Assembly (NCBI RefSeq): GCF_900113735.1
Contig: NZ_FOQM01000016.1
Span: forward strand, 99,195 to 163,194
DNA length: 64,000 nucleotides
Reading direction: 5' to 3'
Origin: Bradyrhizobium sp. Gha
Lineage (GTDB): Bacteria > Pseudomonadota > Alphaproteobacteria > Rhizobiales > Xanthobacteraceae
Each line of letters begins with the position of its first letter. The first letter of the stretch is position 1. Shown here one piece after another: positions 24,235 through 33,049 of the stretch. The position numbers were made by a program, and so were the translations under genes. Below the pieces are notes generated by a model, which ran no database searches, had not been told where the DNA came from, and worked only from the letters and a program-made list of their open reading frames with translations.

Positions 24235-25229
24235 TGGCGGCGCTGCTCGAGATCAAAGGTCTCAAGACCCACTTCTCCACCGATGACGGCATCCTCCAGG
24301 CTGTCGACGGCGTCGACATCACCATCAACAAGGGCGAGACGCTCTGCGTCGTCGGCGAATCCGGCTGCGGCAAGACCGTCACTGCGATGTCGATCCTGAA
24401 GCTGATCGCGATGCCACCGGGCCGCATCGCGGCCGGCGAGATCATCTTCGAGGGGCGCGACCTGGTGCCGCTGACGAGCAACCAGCTCGACGACATCAGG
24501 GCCAAGGAGATCGGCTTCATCTTCCAGGAGCCGATGACCTCGCTCAATCCGGTGCTGACGGTCGGCGAGCAGATCGCCGAGAGCCTGCGCCGGCACGAGG
24601 CCGTGACCAAGAAGCAGGCGCTCGAGCGTACCATCGAGATGCTGAGGCTGGTGCAGATCCCGAACGCCGAGGGCCGCGTGCACAATTATCCGCATCAGTT
24701 TTCCGGTGGCATGCGCCAGCGCGTGATGATCGCGATGGCGCTCGCCTGCAAGCCCAAGCTGATCATCGCCGACGAGCCGACCACCGCGCTCGACGTCACC
24801 ATCCAGGCTCAGATCCTCGATTTGCTGCAGGACATGAAGGAGCGCTTCGGCATGGCGGTGATGCTGATCACCCATGCCATGGGTGTCGTCGCCGAAACGG
24901 CACAACGTGTCGTCGTGATGTATGCCGGCAAGGTGGTGGAAGAAGCTGGTGTCGACGCGCTCTTCGCCGATCCGGGCCATCCCTATACGCAGGGGCTGAT
25001 CCGCTCGATCCCGCGCATCGATCTCGACAGCGCGCACAAGACGCGGCTCGAGGCGATCGGCGGCTCGGTGCCGATCCTGATCAATCCGCCGGTCGGCTGC
25101 CGCTTTGCGCCGCGCTGCAAGTTCGCCATGAACGTCTGCACAGCGAAGGAGCCGCTGCTGCGCGAGATCGCGCCCGGCCATCGCATGGCATGCCACCTCG
25201 GCGATCCGCAGTTGGGAGGCGCGGCATGA
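24234..25229 (+). CDS. ABC transporter ATP-binding protein, DppD type
   Basis: 331 residues. Walker A GESGCGKT (near 40), Q-loop FQEPMTSLNPV, signature FSGGMRQRVMIA and Walker B LIIADEPTTALD are all intact. The C-terminal OppD/F extension carries cysteines (CRFAPRCKFAMNVC), a region that holds an iron-sulfur cluster in some family members. One of two ATPases that power the importer. Confidence 0.93.
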   Translation: MAALLEIKGLKTHFSTDDGILQAVDGVDITINKGETLCVVGESGCGKTVTAMSILKLIAMPPGRIAAGEIIFEGRDLVPLTSNQLDDIRAKEIGFIFQEPMTSLNPVLTVGEQIAESLRRHEAVTKKQALERTIEMLRLVQIPNAEGRVHNYPHQFSGGMRQRVMIAMALACKPKLIIADEPTTALDVTIQAQILDLLQDMKERFGMAVMLITHAMGVVAETAQRVVVMYAGKVVEEAGVDALFADPGHPYTQGLIRSIPRIDLDSAHKTRLEAIGGSVPILINPPVGCRFAPRCKFAMNVCTAKEPLLREIAPGHRMACHLGDPQLGGAA

Positions 25230-26194
25230 GCGAGCCCTTGCTGCGCGTCAGCGGCCTGAAGAAACATTTCCCGGTGCTCGGCGGCCTGATGTCGCGCCAG
25301 GTTGCTACCGTCTACGCCGTCGACGGCGTGTCGTTCTCGGTCAATCGCGGCGAGACGCTCGGTCTCGTCGGCGAGTCCGGCTGCGGCAAGTCGACGACGG
25401 GGCGCTGTGTGCTGCGCCTGATCGAGCCGACCGAGGGCGAGGTCGTGTTCGACGGCCAGGACGTCGGCAAGCTCGACGGCAACGACCTGCGCGCGATGCG
25501 GCGGAACATGCAGTTGGTGTTCCAGGATCCGTTCGCCTCGCTCAATCCGCGCATGACGGTCGGCTCCATTCTCGGCGAAGCCTTTACCATCCACAAGCTC
25601 GCGGCCAACGCCAAAGAGCGCGAGGAGCGCGTGGCTGGCCTGCTGGTCAAGGTCGGCCTCAAGGCCGAGCACATGCGCCGCTATCCGCATGAATTCTCCG
25701 GCGGCCAGCGCCAGCGCATCGTGATCGCGCGTGCGCTCGCGGTCGAGCCGAAGCTGATCGTCTGCGACGAGCCGGTCTCCGCGCTCGACGTTTCGATCCA
25801 GGCGCAGGTCATCAACCTGCTGGAAGATCTGCAGGCCGAGCTCAACCTCACCTATCTGTTCGTGGCACACGACCTGTCGGTGGTCGAGCACATCTCCGAC
25901 CGTGTCGCGGTGATGTATCTCGGCCGTATCGTCGAACTGGCCAAGGCGAGCGATCTCTATCGCAATCCGCAGCATCCCTACACCAAGGCGCTGCTCTCCG
26001 CGGTGCCGGTGCCCGATCCCAAGCTCAAGCGCAACCGCATCCGCCTCAAGGGTGACGTGCCGAGCCCGATGAAGCCGCCGCAGGGTTGTCACTTCCACAC
26101 CCGTTGTCCGATTGCCCAGCCGCGCTGCGCCGAATCCGCCCCGGAGCTGAAGGAAGGCGCGGGCGGGCATTTCGTGGCGTGTCACCTCGTCTAA
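25226..26194 (+). CDS. ABC transporter ATP-binding protein, DppF type
   Basis: 322 residues from the ATG at 25226, which overlaps the DppD stop (ATGA). Walker A GESGCGKST, signature FSGGQRQRIVIA and Walker B LIVCDEPVSALD are intact, and the C-terminus has the typical CHFHTRCPIAQPRC cysteines. It forms the heterodimer with DppD. Last gene of the tightly packed importer; an MFS gene follows after 63 bp on the same strand. Confidence 0.93.
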   Translation: MSEPLLRVSGLKKHFPVLGGLMSRQVATVYAVDGVSFSVNRGETLGLVGESGCGKSTTGRCVLRLIEPTEGEVVFDGQDVGKLDGNDLRAMRRNMQLVFQDPFASLNPRMTVGSILGEAFTIHKLAANAKEREERVAGLLVKVGLKAEHMRRYPHEFSGGQRQRIVIARALAVEPKLIVCDEPVSALDVSIQAQVINLLEDLQAELNLTYLFVAHDLSVVEHISDRVAVMYLGRIVELAKASDLYRNPQHPYTKALLSAVPVPDPKLKRNRIRLKGDVPSPMKPPQGCHFHTRCPIAQPRCAESAPELKEGAGGHFVACHLV

Positions 26195-26257
26195 GTTGCG
26201 CGGTGCATAGATCTTCGGGGTCTTGATCGCAAGGGATCGGCTGGCGTAGGGGGATGC

Positions 26258-27508
26258 ATGAGCCAGGTACAGGATGCGACTCTCGGCGCGGTGGAGATGG
26301 CGCGTGCGAGCGATCAGGACGTGGAAGCACGTCGGGCGCTGTGGGGATCGGCGCTCGGATACGCCATGGATGGGTTCGACCTGCTCATCCTCGGCTTCAT
26401 GCTGACGGCGATTTCGAAAGACCTTCACCTCACGCAGCCGCAGGCGGCCTCGCTGGTGACCGGCACTCTGGTCGGCGCGGTCGTCGGCGGTCTCATCTTC
26501 GGTGTGCTGTCGGACCGGCTTGGCCGCGTGCGGGTTCTGACCTGGAGCATCGTGCTGTTCGCGGTCTTCACCGGCCTGTGCGCGCTGGCGCAGGGCTATT
26601 GGGACCTGCTGGCCTATCGGGCCATCGCCGGTATTGGTCTCGGCGGCGAATTCGGCATCGGCATGGCGCTGGTGGCCGAGGTCTGGCCGGCGAGCAAACG
26701 CGCGCGGGCCACGTCCTATGTCGGGCTGGGCTGGCAGTTCGGCGTGCTCACGGCGGCGCTGGTGACACCGGTGCTGTTGCCGATCATCGGCTGGCGCGGG
26801 ATGTTTGCGCTCGGCGTGTTTCCGGCGTTGATCGCCTACGTGATCCGGCGCAAGCTGCACGAGCCTGACGTCTTCATTGCGCACAAGGCAAAGGCGGAGA
26901 GTGCTGGCTCGTCACTTCGCGCGCTCGTGGCCGATGCGGAGACGACCCGGATCGGTATCGGGATGATCATCCTCTGTTCGGTGCAGAATTTCGGCTATTA
27001 CGGCATCATGATCTGGCTGCCGAACTATCTCTCGATGCGGTTCGGCTATGGCCTGACGCAATCGGCGGTCTGGACCTCAGGCACCATCGCCGGCATGGCG
27101 CTCGGCATCTTCCTGTTCGGTCATGCGGCCGACCGTTTTGGCCGCCGCGCGACGTTTCTGACCTATATGCTGGGTGCGGCCGTCATGGTGGTGGTCTATT
27201 CGCAGCTCACGACCGCTGCTGCGCTCTTGATCGGCGGAGCCGTGATGGGCTTCTTCGTCAATGGCATGCTCGGCGGTTACGGCGCGTTGATGAGTGAGCT
27301 TTATCCGACCGCAGCGCGCGCCACCGCGCAGAACGTGTTCTTCAACATCGGTCGGGCGGTGGCCGGCTTCGGTCCGCTGGTCGTCGGCATCATCAGCGCC
27401 GCCTATGGCTTTCCGACCGCGATCGCAGGACTTGCACTGCTCTACCTCATCGACATCGTGGCGTTGCTCGCGCTGATTCCGGAGCGGCGCGGCGTCGATC
27501 TGGCCTGA
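26258..27508 (+). CDS. MFS transporter, aromatic acid:H+ symporter-like (AAHS)
   Basis: 416 residues with about 12 membrane helices. DGFDLLILGF (38-47) in the first helix is the AAHS hallmark, and GVLSDRLGRVRV is the loop 2-3 MFS motif; GHAADRFGRRAT repeats it in the second half. AAHS carriers import benzoate-type acids such as 4-hydroxybenzoate and protocatechuate, but other members take up sialic acid, short acids or amides. It sits behind the M20/Dpp genes with a good Shine-Dalgarno (GTAGGGGG). The substrate is unknown. Confidence 0.85.
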   Translation: MSQVQDATLGAVEMARASDQDVEARRALWGSALGYAMDGFDLLILGFMLTAISKDLHLTQPQAASLVTGTLVGAVVGGLIFGVLSDRLGRVRVLTWSIVLFAVFTGLCALAQGYWDLLAYRAIAGIGLGGEFGIGMALVAEVWPASKRARATSYVGLGWQFGVLTAALVTPVLLPIIGWRGMFALGVFPALIAYVIRRKLHEPDVFIAHKAKAESAGSSLRALVADAETTRIGIGMIILCSVQNFGYYGIMIWLPNYLSMRFGYGLTQSAVWTSGTIAGMALGIFLFGHAADRFGRRATFLTYMLGAAVMVVVYSQLTTAAALLIGGAVMGFFVNGMLGGYGALMSELYPTAARATAQNVFFNIGRAVAGFGPLVVGIISAAYGFPTAIAGLALLYLIDIVALLALIPERRGVDLA

Positions 27509-27520
27509 TGTCGAATTCGC

Positions 27521-28171
27521 TCATCGCTCGCCAAGCAGGCCGTAACCCGAAAGGGCTTGCCTGAACGTGTCCACGGACGTGTGGTGATGCGCAAGCAGGC
27601 CGGCTTCCCTGGCGCCGGTGACATTGGCCGGGAGGTCGTCGACAAAGAGAACGGTCTCGGGTCTGACTTCGAGTTCTGAAACGCAGCGCCGGTAGCACAG
27701 CGGATCGGGCTTCGCCGTCTTGAACTGCGCCGAGGTGTAGATCTTGGTGCCGAACAGCGGTCGCAATTCAGGCAGCAGCGTATCGATGTGATCGGCAACC
27801 AGGGTGGTATTGTTGGTCAGGGCCGCAATATCTACGGTTCGGCGCAACTGCCCGACAATCTCCAGCATCGCGCGATCGGCCCGCATTGAGCAGCGCCGCG
27901 CCTCCACCCATTCATCGAGCGACAGCGGATAGCCGATGCGCTCGCCGAAGCCCCGCAGGTAGTCGACGGCATCGAGCGTGCCGGAATCGCCGAGCAGTTC
28001 AAAGCCGCTGTCCCAGATCGCCTGGTGAACGAATTCGTCGGTCGATCCCGCAAGCTCCGCCAGGCGCGCCACGCGCTTGCTCCTGTCGTAGTCGCAGAGG
28101 ACGTTGTCGATGTCGAAGAGGACGAGCTTGATTTCGTCGGTCACTGCTGCGCTCGCGGATAGGCCGAACAT
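27521..28171 (-). CDS. HAD-family hydrolase (phosphatase)
   Basis: 216 residues. Motif I is FDIDNVLCDYDR (nucleophile and acid/base Asp), motif II TNNTTL, motif III Lys in FKTAKPDP and motif IV VLFVDDLPANV, the full set for a haloacid dehalogenase-type phosphohydrolase with a helical cap. Substrates of this class are small phosphorylated metabolites. A GTG at 28144 is an alternative start and would remove nine residues. It converges with the MFS gene, 12 bp apart. Confidence 0.85.
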   Translation of the reverse strand: MFGLSASAAVTDEIKLVLFDIDNVLCDYDRSKRVARLAELAGSTDEFVHQAIWDSGFELLGDSGTLDAVDYLRGFGERIGYPLSLDEWVEARRCSMRADRAMLEIVGQLRRTVDIAALTNNTTLVADHIDTLLPELRPLFGTKIYTSAQFKTAKPDPLCYRRCVSELEVRPETVLFVDDLPANVTGAREAGLLAHHHTSVDTFRQALSGYGLLGER

Positions 28172-28219
28172 TCGGCGACGACTGCAGTCATAGCCCGTCA
28201 GAACGTGGCCGACAATTCG

Positions 28220-30121
28220 TCACGCGCTCTTGGCGGGCCAGGGGACAACCTGCCCCGACATCACCAGCCGGTCGCGGCCGCTGTCCTTGGCCGCGTAGAG
28301 TGCGCGGTCGGCGGCGGCGACCAGCGTATTTGAGTCCGGGGCCTGGGATGGAAGGCTCGTCGCGGCGCCGACGCTGACGGTCACGAGGCGGGACGGCGGA
28401 TTTTGCGCGTGCAGCATGGCGAGGTCGTGCAGTGCCTGGCGAATGCCTTCGCCGACCTCGGCGCAGCCGTCCGGACCGGTGTTCGCCAACAGCACGGCGA
28501 ACTCCTCGCCGCCGTAGCGCGCGGCGAGGTCGGCGGGGCGCCTGGCGGTGGCGGATAGAATCCGGCCCAGCGCGCGCAGGCAAGCGTCGCCGGCCAGATG
28601 GCCGTAATGGTCGTTGAATTTCTTGAAATGATCGACATCGATCAGCAGGAGCGACAGCTGCGTTCCGTCGCGTCGCGCGCGCGCCCATTCGTCGGCCAGG
28701 CGTTCATCGAATGCGCGTCGGTTGGCAAGGCCGGTGAGGCCGTCGGTCGTCGCAAGCGAGGCGAGCTTGTCCTGAAGGTCCTTCTGCTCGGTCATGTCGC
28801 GCATGACGGCGACGACGCCGTCGATCTCACCGCTGTCAGACGCCAGGGTCACGTGCAGAGCCGCCTCGGCCCAGATCTCGCCCTTGTCGCGATGGCGCTG
28901 CCGATAGATGAACCGCGCCTCCTCGGCTTCGCCGTTCTTCAGCGCGGCGATGGCCTGCTCGACCCGTTCCACGTCATCCGGGTGAATGCCCGCCAGGGCC
29001 GACGTATCGAGCAGTTCGTCGGCCGACCACCCGGTGATGCGCACGCATGAGGGTGAGACGTAGAGCAGCCGGTTATCCAGCCCGATCCGGGTCACCATGT
29101 CGCTGGACTGCTCGGCCAGCAGGCGGAAATTTGCTTCCTTGGCGACCAGGACCTGTGCCGTGCGCTGCCGTTCCAGCAACTGACGGACCAGGTAAAAACC
29201 GATCACCGCGATCAGCAGCACGAGACCGAGGACGAAGACCATGCGCGCGCCCGCCGCGCGTCGCCATGGGGTCAGCACGTCGTCCTGCGACTTGCTCGCC
29301 AGCACCATCAGGGGATAACGGCTGCTGCGCTGATAGTAGCTCAGGCGCTGCACCCCATCGAGCGGCGACTTGAAGTAATAGACCGCCGCTTCGGGTCGGC
29401 TTCCCCGGTCCCTGAACAAAGGCGTATTGGACAGGTCCCGACCGACGAAAGCATCGCTCTTGTCACCGGTCCGGGCCAGCAAGATGCCGGCATTGTTGAG
29501 CAGCGATGCCGAGCCATTCGGTCCGAGGTCGAACCGTTCATAGAAATTCGAGAAATAGGTGACGTCGATCGTGAGCAGCGCGACGCCGGCGAAGCTGCCA
29601 TCGGGATGGTTGATCCGGCGCGACGCCGTGATGATCCACTGGCCGCCGGAGCGGCTCTTGACGGGCCGGCCGATCAGCGTGCCCTTGTCCGGGGAGGCGC
29701 GGTGCTGCTGGAAATATTCGCGATCGCTGTTGTTGAGTCCGGAGAAGTCGACATGCTCGGTCGTGGCGAGCCAGCGGCCGGTCGCGTCATAGACGAAGAT
29801 ACCGCGGATGCGGTCCGATGATTTGCGTGTCGGCAGATAGGTCTGGAGCTTTGCGATCGTGTCCGGACCCAATCCGTCGAGCTCGAGCCGGTGCACCAAT
29901 CCGACCAGAATCGTATCGGCGAGCTCGAACGTGTCGTCCGCGTGCTGGATCAGCGAATGCGCGAGATTGGCGACATCGATCTCGGCGTTCCTGAGCTCGG
30001 AATTGCGCGCTTCCCATTCGCGCCAGGCGCTCATGCCCAGGATTGTCACGCAAATCAGCGCAACGAATCCCGCCGCCCAGAGCGGAAGGTGGGTCTTGCC
30101 GAGTTCGCGGCTTGTGACCAT
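28220..30121 (-). CDS. Diguanylate cyclase: CACHE sensor, PAS and GGDEF domains
   Basis: 633 residues from the ATG at 30121 (GGAG about 9 bp upstream; the longer frame has no family support). Order: membrane helix at about 13-33, a periplasmic PDC/CACHE sensor to about 285 (YYQRSSRYPLMVLASKS), a second helix near 300, a PAS/PAC module (about 325-445) and a GGDEF domain. The active site GGEEF (537-541) is intact and the inhibitory I-site RPAD lies just before it. It should make cyclic di-GMP in response to an external small molecule. No EAL domain. Confidence 0.92.
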   Translation of the reverse strand: MVTSRELGKTHLPLWAAGFVALICVTILGMSAWREWEARNSELRNAEIDVANLAHSLIQHADDTFELADTILVGLVHRLELDGLGPDTIAKLQTYLPTRKSSDRIRGIFVYDATGRWLATTEHVDFSGLNNSDREYFQQHRASPDKGTLIGRPVKSRSGGQWIITASRRINHPDGSFAGVALLTIDVTYFSNFYERFDLGPNGSASLLNNAGILLARTGDKSDAFVGRDLSNTPLFRDRGSRPEAAVYYFKSPLDGVQRLSYYQRSSRYPLMVLASKSQDDVLTPWRRAAGARMVFVLGLVLLIAVIGFYLVRQLLERQRTAQVLVAKEANFRLLAEQSSDMVTRIGLDNRLLYVSPSCVRITGWSADELLDTSALAGIHPDDVERVEQAIAALKNGEAEEARFIYRQRHRDKGEIWAEAALHVTLASDSGEIDGVVAVMRDMTEQKDLQDKLASLATTDGLTGLANRRAFDERLADEWARARRDGTQLSLLLIDVDHFKKFNDHYGHLAGDACLRALGRILSATARRPADLAARYGGEEFAVLLANTGPDGCAEVGEGIRQALHDLAMLHAQNPPSRLVTVSVGAATSLPSQAPDSNTLVAAADRALYAAKDSGRDRLVMSGQVVPWPAKSA

Positions 30122-30300
30122 CGGGTTTGCTCCAATTCGGGGCAAACCTCTCACTTTGGTCTTAACGGCCTGTTGCAAGAACTGTGATGATTGCGCGGGG
30201 CCGTACTCAACCGGTCGGAGTTTGTCGAGATTTGATCGACTCTCGTATGTGGATGTTAACCACGCAGCCGCGGTGGAATGGTCACCTCGCGCTCGCCGCT

Positions 30301-30522
30301 TCACTCATCGAGCGTGAATCCGACGCGCAGCGTGACCTGGTAGTGGCGCACCGCGCCGTTCTCGATGTGGCCCCTCGTCTGTACCACCTCGAACCATTTC
30401 ATCTCGCGAACGGTCTTGGAGGCGCGGCCGATCGCGTTCTTGATTGCATCGTCGATCGAGGTCTCGGACGATCCGACCAGTTCCAAGATCTTGTAGACGT
30501 GATCCCTCTCGGCTGCGGGCAT
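30301..30522 (-). CDS. Dodecin family flavin-binding protein
   Basis: 73 residues from the ATG at 30522, with GGAGG 6 bp upstream. DHVYKILELVGSSETSIDDA and the following MKWFEVVQTRG are the dodecin pattern; Trp43 is the residue that stacks on flavins in the dodecameric shell. Dodecins store or buffer riboflavin, FMN or related flavins in the cytosol. It lies 180 bp upstream of the cyclase gene and 105 bp after the GT87 gene, on the same strand; co-transcription is possible but not shown. Confidence 0.92.
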   Translation of the reverse strand: MPAAERDHVYKILELVGSSETSIDDAIKNAIGRASKTVREMKWFEVVQTRGHIENGAVRHYQVTLRVGFTLDE

Positions 30523-30626
30523 GGTGGACCTCCGTTTGCTGGCACCACGGCCCTCGCCGCGGCTTGGCCTCTCATCTGAACGGGCGCCGGCCATTCCGGT
30601 TCCGTCGTGCAAGTGCGGGAGGAAAG

Positions 30627-31877
30627 TTAGGCAGGCTCGCCGTGCAGGCGAACCGCGGCAGGGCCCGCCTGGCGCAGCAGGACCCACAGCAGCATCACGA
30701 GCACGGCCATGAGGGCGACGCCTCCGACGGCCGGCGTCATGGTGCGCTCAAGGCTGTCAGCCTGGGCGTTTTCCGCCGACAGCCGCGCCGATTGCAACAA
30801 TCCGTAGGCGTTGGCCAGCAGCAGGAGCGCATAGATGGCGCCGCGTTCGCGCCGGCAAGCCAGGCGGGCAAGGTCGGGAAGCAGCAGCGCGAGACCGATT
30901 CCCACGATCGGCAAGTCATAGTCGTAGGCATAGGGGCTGATCATCACGGAGGTGACCGCGACGACGCCGAGCGCGAAGCGGGGGGACGGTCCGCGCGCAA
31001 CCGCGAGTGCGACGGTGACGAGCGCCAATGCGGCCATGGCCATTTGTCCCCAGAACGCTCCGGCTGGTGGAACACCGGCATTGTACAAGGCCGCATAGGC
31101 CGAGATCATCCGAAACAGCTGATAGCGGCCTTCCTCCAGATAGCTCGCGGCTTCGCGGATGCTGCCGAGCCACGCGCTCCAGATTTGCGGGCCGAAGGTG
31201 AGCGCGCAGACGAGCGAGCTCGCGATCACCACGATTGCGGCGGTCAGCACCGCCGTCCAGCGGCGCGTCATCAGCACGTAGATGCCGGCCGCAACGGCCA
31301 GGTGAGGCTTGATGACCATGATTCCGAGGGCGATGCCCGAGAGCACCGGGCGCCGCTCCGCGTTGATGCAGATCAGTCCGATCAGTGCGCCGGTCAGGAG
31401 ACCATTCTGCCCGATGCCGATGGTGATCGCGATCGCCGGGAAAAACACGACGAGCACGAGCGCAAGGTTGTTTCCAGCAATCACGCGGAGCGTCATCAGA
31501 TAGGCCGCCAGCGTGACGGTCGTGAAGAGAGCATAGGCGGCCCAGCCCGGGAGGAACGCCAGAGGGGCGAGCAACAGATCGAATTGCGGTGGGTAAGTCC
31601 AGGGCATGACGCCGGTGGTGCCGCCGGCTGCTGCCATCTGCATCTTCGTGAACGCAGCGAACTGGTAGGTCAGGTCGAGGTCACCGAGCCAGATCCGCTG
31701 CGCGACTATGTGGAACGCTGCGAAGTCGACGGTCTGGCCGCCATACCAGAGGCCGCCCTCGAAGAAGCGGATCGCCTTGAAGACGAGGATGGCTGCCAGC
31801 AGTGTGACGATGGTGCAGACATAAATGGTCCGCTTTCGCGGCGAGGCCTGGATCTGCTCCAATGTTGCGGTGAGCAT
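30627..31877 (-). CDS. Membrane glycosyltransferase, GT87 / DUF2029 family
   Basis: 416 residues with around ten membrane helices. A periplasmic first loop holds GGQTVDFAAFHIVAQRIWLGD, where an acidic residue is the usual catalytic base, and IGIGQNGLLTGALIG with MVIKPHLAV are GT87 motifs. Such enzymes transfer a sugar from a polyprenyl-phosphate donor on the periplasmic side. Acceptor and sugar are not known. The sequence ends with an arginine-containing short tail. Confidence 0.8.
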   Translation of the reverse strand: MLTATLEQIQASPRKRTIYVCTIVTLLAAILVFKAIRFFEGGLWYGGQTVDFAAFHIVAQRIWLGDLDLTYQFAAFTKMQMAAAGGTTGVMPWTYPPQFDLLLAPLAFLPGWAAYALFTTVTLAAYLMTLRVIAGNNLALVLVVFFPAIAITIGIGQNGLLTGALIGLICINAERRPVLSGIALGIMVIKPHLAVAAGIYVLMTRRWTAVLTAAIVVIASSLVCALTFGPQIWSAWLGSIREAASYLEEGRYQLFRMISAYAALYNAGVPPAGAFWGQMAMAALALVTVALAVARGPSPRFALGVVAVTSVMISPYAYDYDLPIVGIGLALLLPDLARLACRRERGAIYALLLLANAYGLLQSARLSAENAQADSLERTMTPAVGGVALMAVLVMLLWVLLRQAGPAAVRLHGEPA

Positions 31878-32045
31878 CGGTTCGCTAATCTCTACAAGGC
31901 ACTTGGCCGGCCGATCTGTCGGCGAGATTGCGGACGGAGTCTTAAGGTCCGGTAACGAAAGGCTGAGGGTTGGCCGGCATGGCCGGACCTTGCCTGCGTT
32001 CCGTCGCTGCCGGGGAGGGCGACGAGACGAGGACGCAGCGATGCC

Positions 32046-32603
32046 TTACGGATCCAGCTCCGTATCCCAGTACAGGTAATCCAGCCAGCTGTCGTGCAGA
32101 TAGTTCGGCGGGAACAGCCGGCCGTTGCGGTGGAGCTGGTGCACGGTCGGCGCGAACGCGCTCTGACGCGGAAACATCTTGGCTTGCGCCGGCGTCAGAT
32201 TGCCCTTGCGCAGGTTACAGGGCGAGCACGCCGCGACCACGTTTTCCCAGGTGGTCTGGCCGCCCTTGCTGCGCGGAATGATGTGATCGAAGGTGAGGTC
32301 TTCGGGCGAGCCGCAATATTGGCAGGCGAAACGATCGCGCAGGAAGACGTTGAACCGTGTGAAGGCGGGATGGGTGGTCGGCTTGACGAAGGATTTGAGC
32401 GAGACCACGCTCGGCAGCTGCATTTGCAGCGTGGGACTGTGAACCGCCTGATCGTAATGCGCTACGATATTGACGCGGTCGAGGAACACCGCCTTGATCG
32501 CGTCCTGCCACGACCACAGAGACAGTGGGTAGTAACTCAGTGGCCGGAAGTCCGCGTTCAGGACCAGCACCGGCCAACTGCCTTGCGAGACATGTGCGTT
32601 CAA
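32046..32603 (-). CDS. HNH endonuclease family protein
   Basis: 185 residues. The C-terminal half has the zinc-binding pair CQYC and CSPC around the HNH core DHIIPRSKGGQTTWENVV. The N-terminal half (VLNADFRPLSYYPLSLWSWQDAIKAVFL) is the domain found in the chromosomal alphaproteobacterial HNH family, which is widespread and not linked to phages. A nicking or repair role has been suggested for such genes, but none is established. No restriction partner is adjacent. Confidence 0.88.
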   Translation of the reverse strand: MNAHVSQGSWPVLVLNADFRPLSYYPLSLWSWQDAIKAVFLDRVNIVAHYDQAVHSPTLQMQLPSVVSLKSFVKPTTHPAFTRFNVFLRDRFACQYCGSPEDLTFDHIIPRSKGGQTTWENVVAACSPCNLRKGNLTPAQAKMFPRQSAFAPTVHQLHRNGRLFPPNYLHDSWLDYLYWDTELDP

Positions 32604-32639
32604 GTAACGCTCCCGGCCTCCAATATTCGCTGCGAAGCA

Positions 32640-32662
32640 GCATGTACTGACATACTACATGC
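32640..32662. promoter_or_regulatory. Inverted repeat upstream of the HNH gene
   Basis: GCATGTA (32640-32646) and TACATGC (32656-32662) are perfect 7-bp arms 9 bp apart, 37-59 bp before the HNH start codon. A candidate operator. Confidence 0.4.
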
Positions 32663-32884
32663 AGCGTGACGGGATTGTGAAGCCCGTTGAGCGACTTATT
32701 CAGGCGCAAGCAATGCGGCGGCGGGGTGGCGAAACGCGCAAAAACGCCGCGATTGGGAGGGCTGCGCGGCGGTTGCGTTCGGGCCGGTTCGCATGGACTA
32801 CCGCGCACCCGCGCCAGCTTCTACAGGCACCCCGTGCCGTGCATTTCCGCTGGCATCTCCTCGTCCGGTAAGTCGGTCTTCCAG

Positions 32885-33031
32885 TCACGCCGACCTCGCC
32901 GGCCCAGACGTGCCCTTCGAATCCCGCGGATGCCGCAGCGCCAGGAACTTTCCGCGCAACAGCATGGCGCGCACGCCCGGTGCGGATTGTTCCACGATGT
33001 TGAACTGCGACCGCACCGTGCACCAATGCAC
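32885..33031 (-). CDS. Possible 48-codon small ORF after DUF2855, doubtful
   Basis: A GTG at 33031 opens 48 codons to a TGA at 32885, in the same frame as the preceding DUF2855 gene and starting 18 bp past its stop. The third codon position is strongly GC-rich, like that of real genes here, and the product would be basic (VHWCTVRSQFNIVEQSAP and onward). No Shine-Dalgarno and no known family. The rest of the 32.60-33.05 kb gap holds only the HNH upstream palindrome; I see no other gene. Confidence 0.2.
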   Translation of the reverse strand: MHWCTVRSQFNIVEQSAPGVRAMLLRGKFLALRHPRDSKGTSGPARSA

Positions 33032-33049
33032 GACCGTATCAAAAGCGCT

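Noticed and set aside
24983..26884. 633-codon minus-strand frame over the ABC ATPases
   Set aside because: Both plus-strand ATPase genes are complete with all motifs; the minus frame has none.
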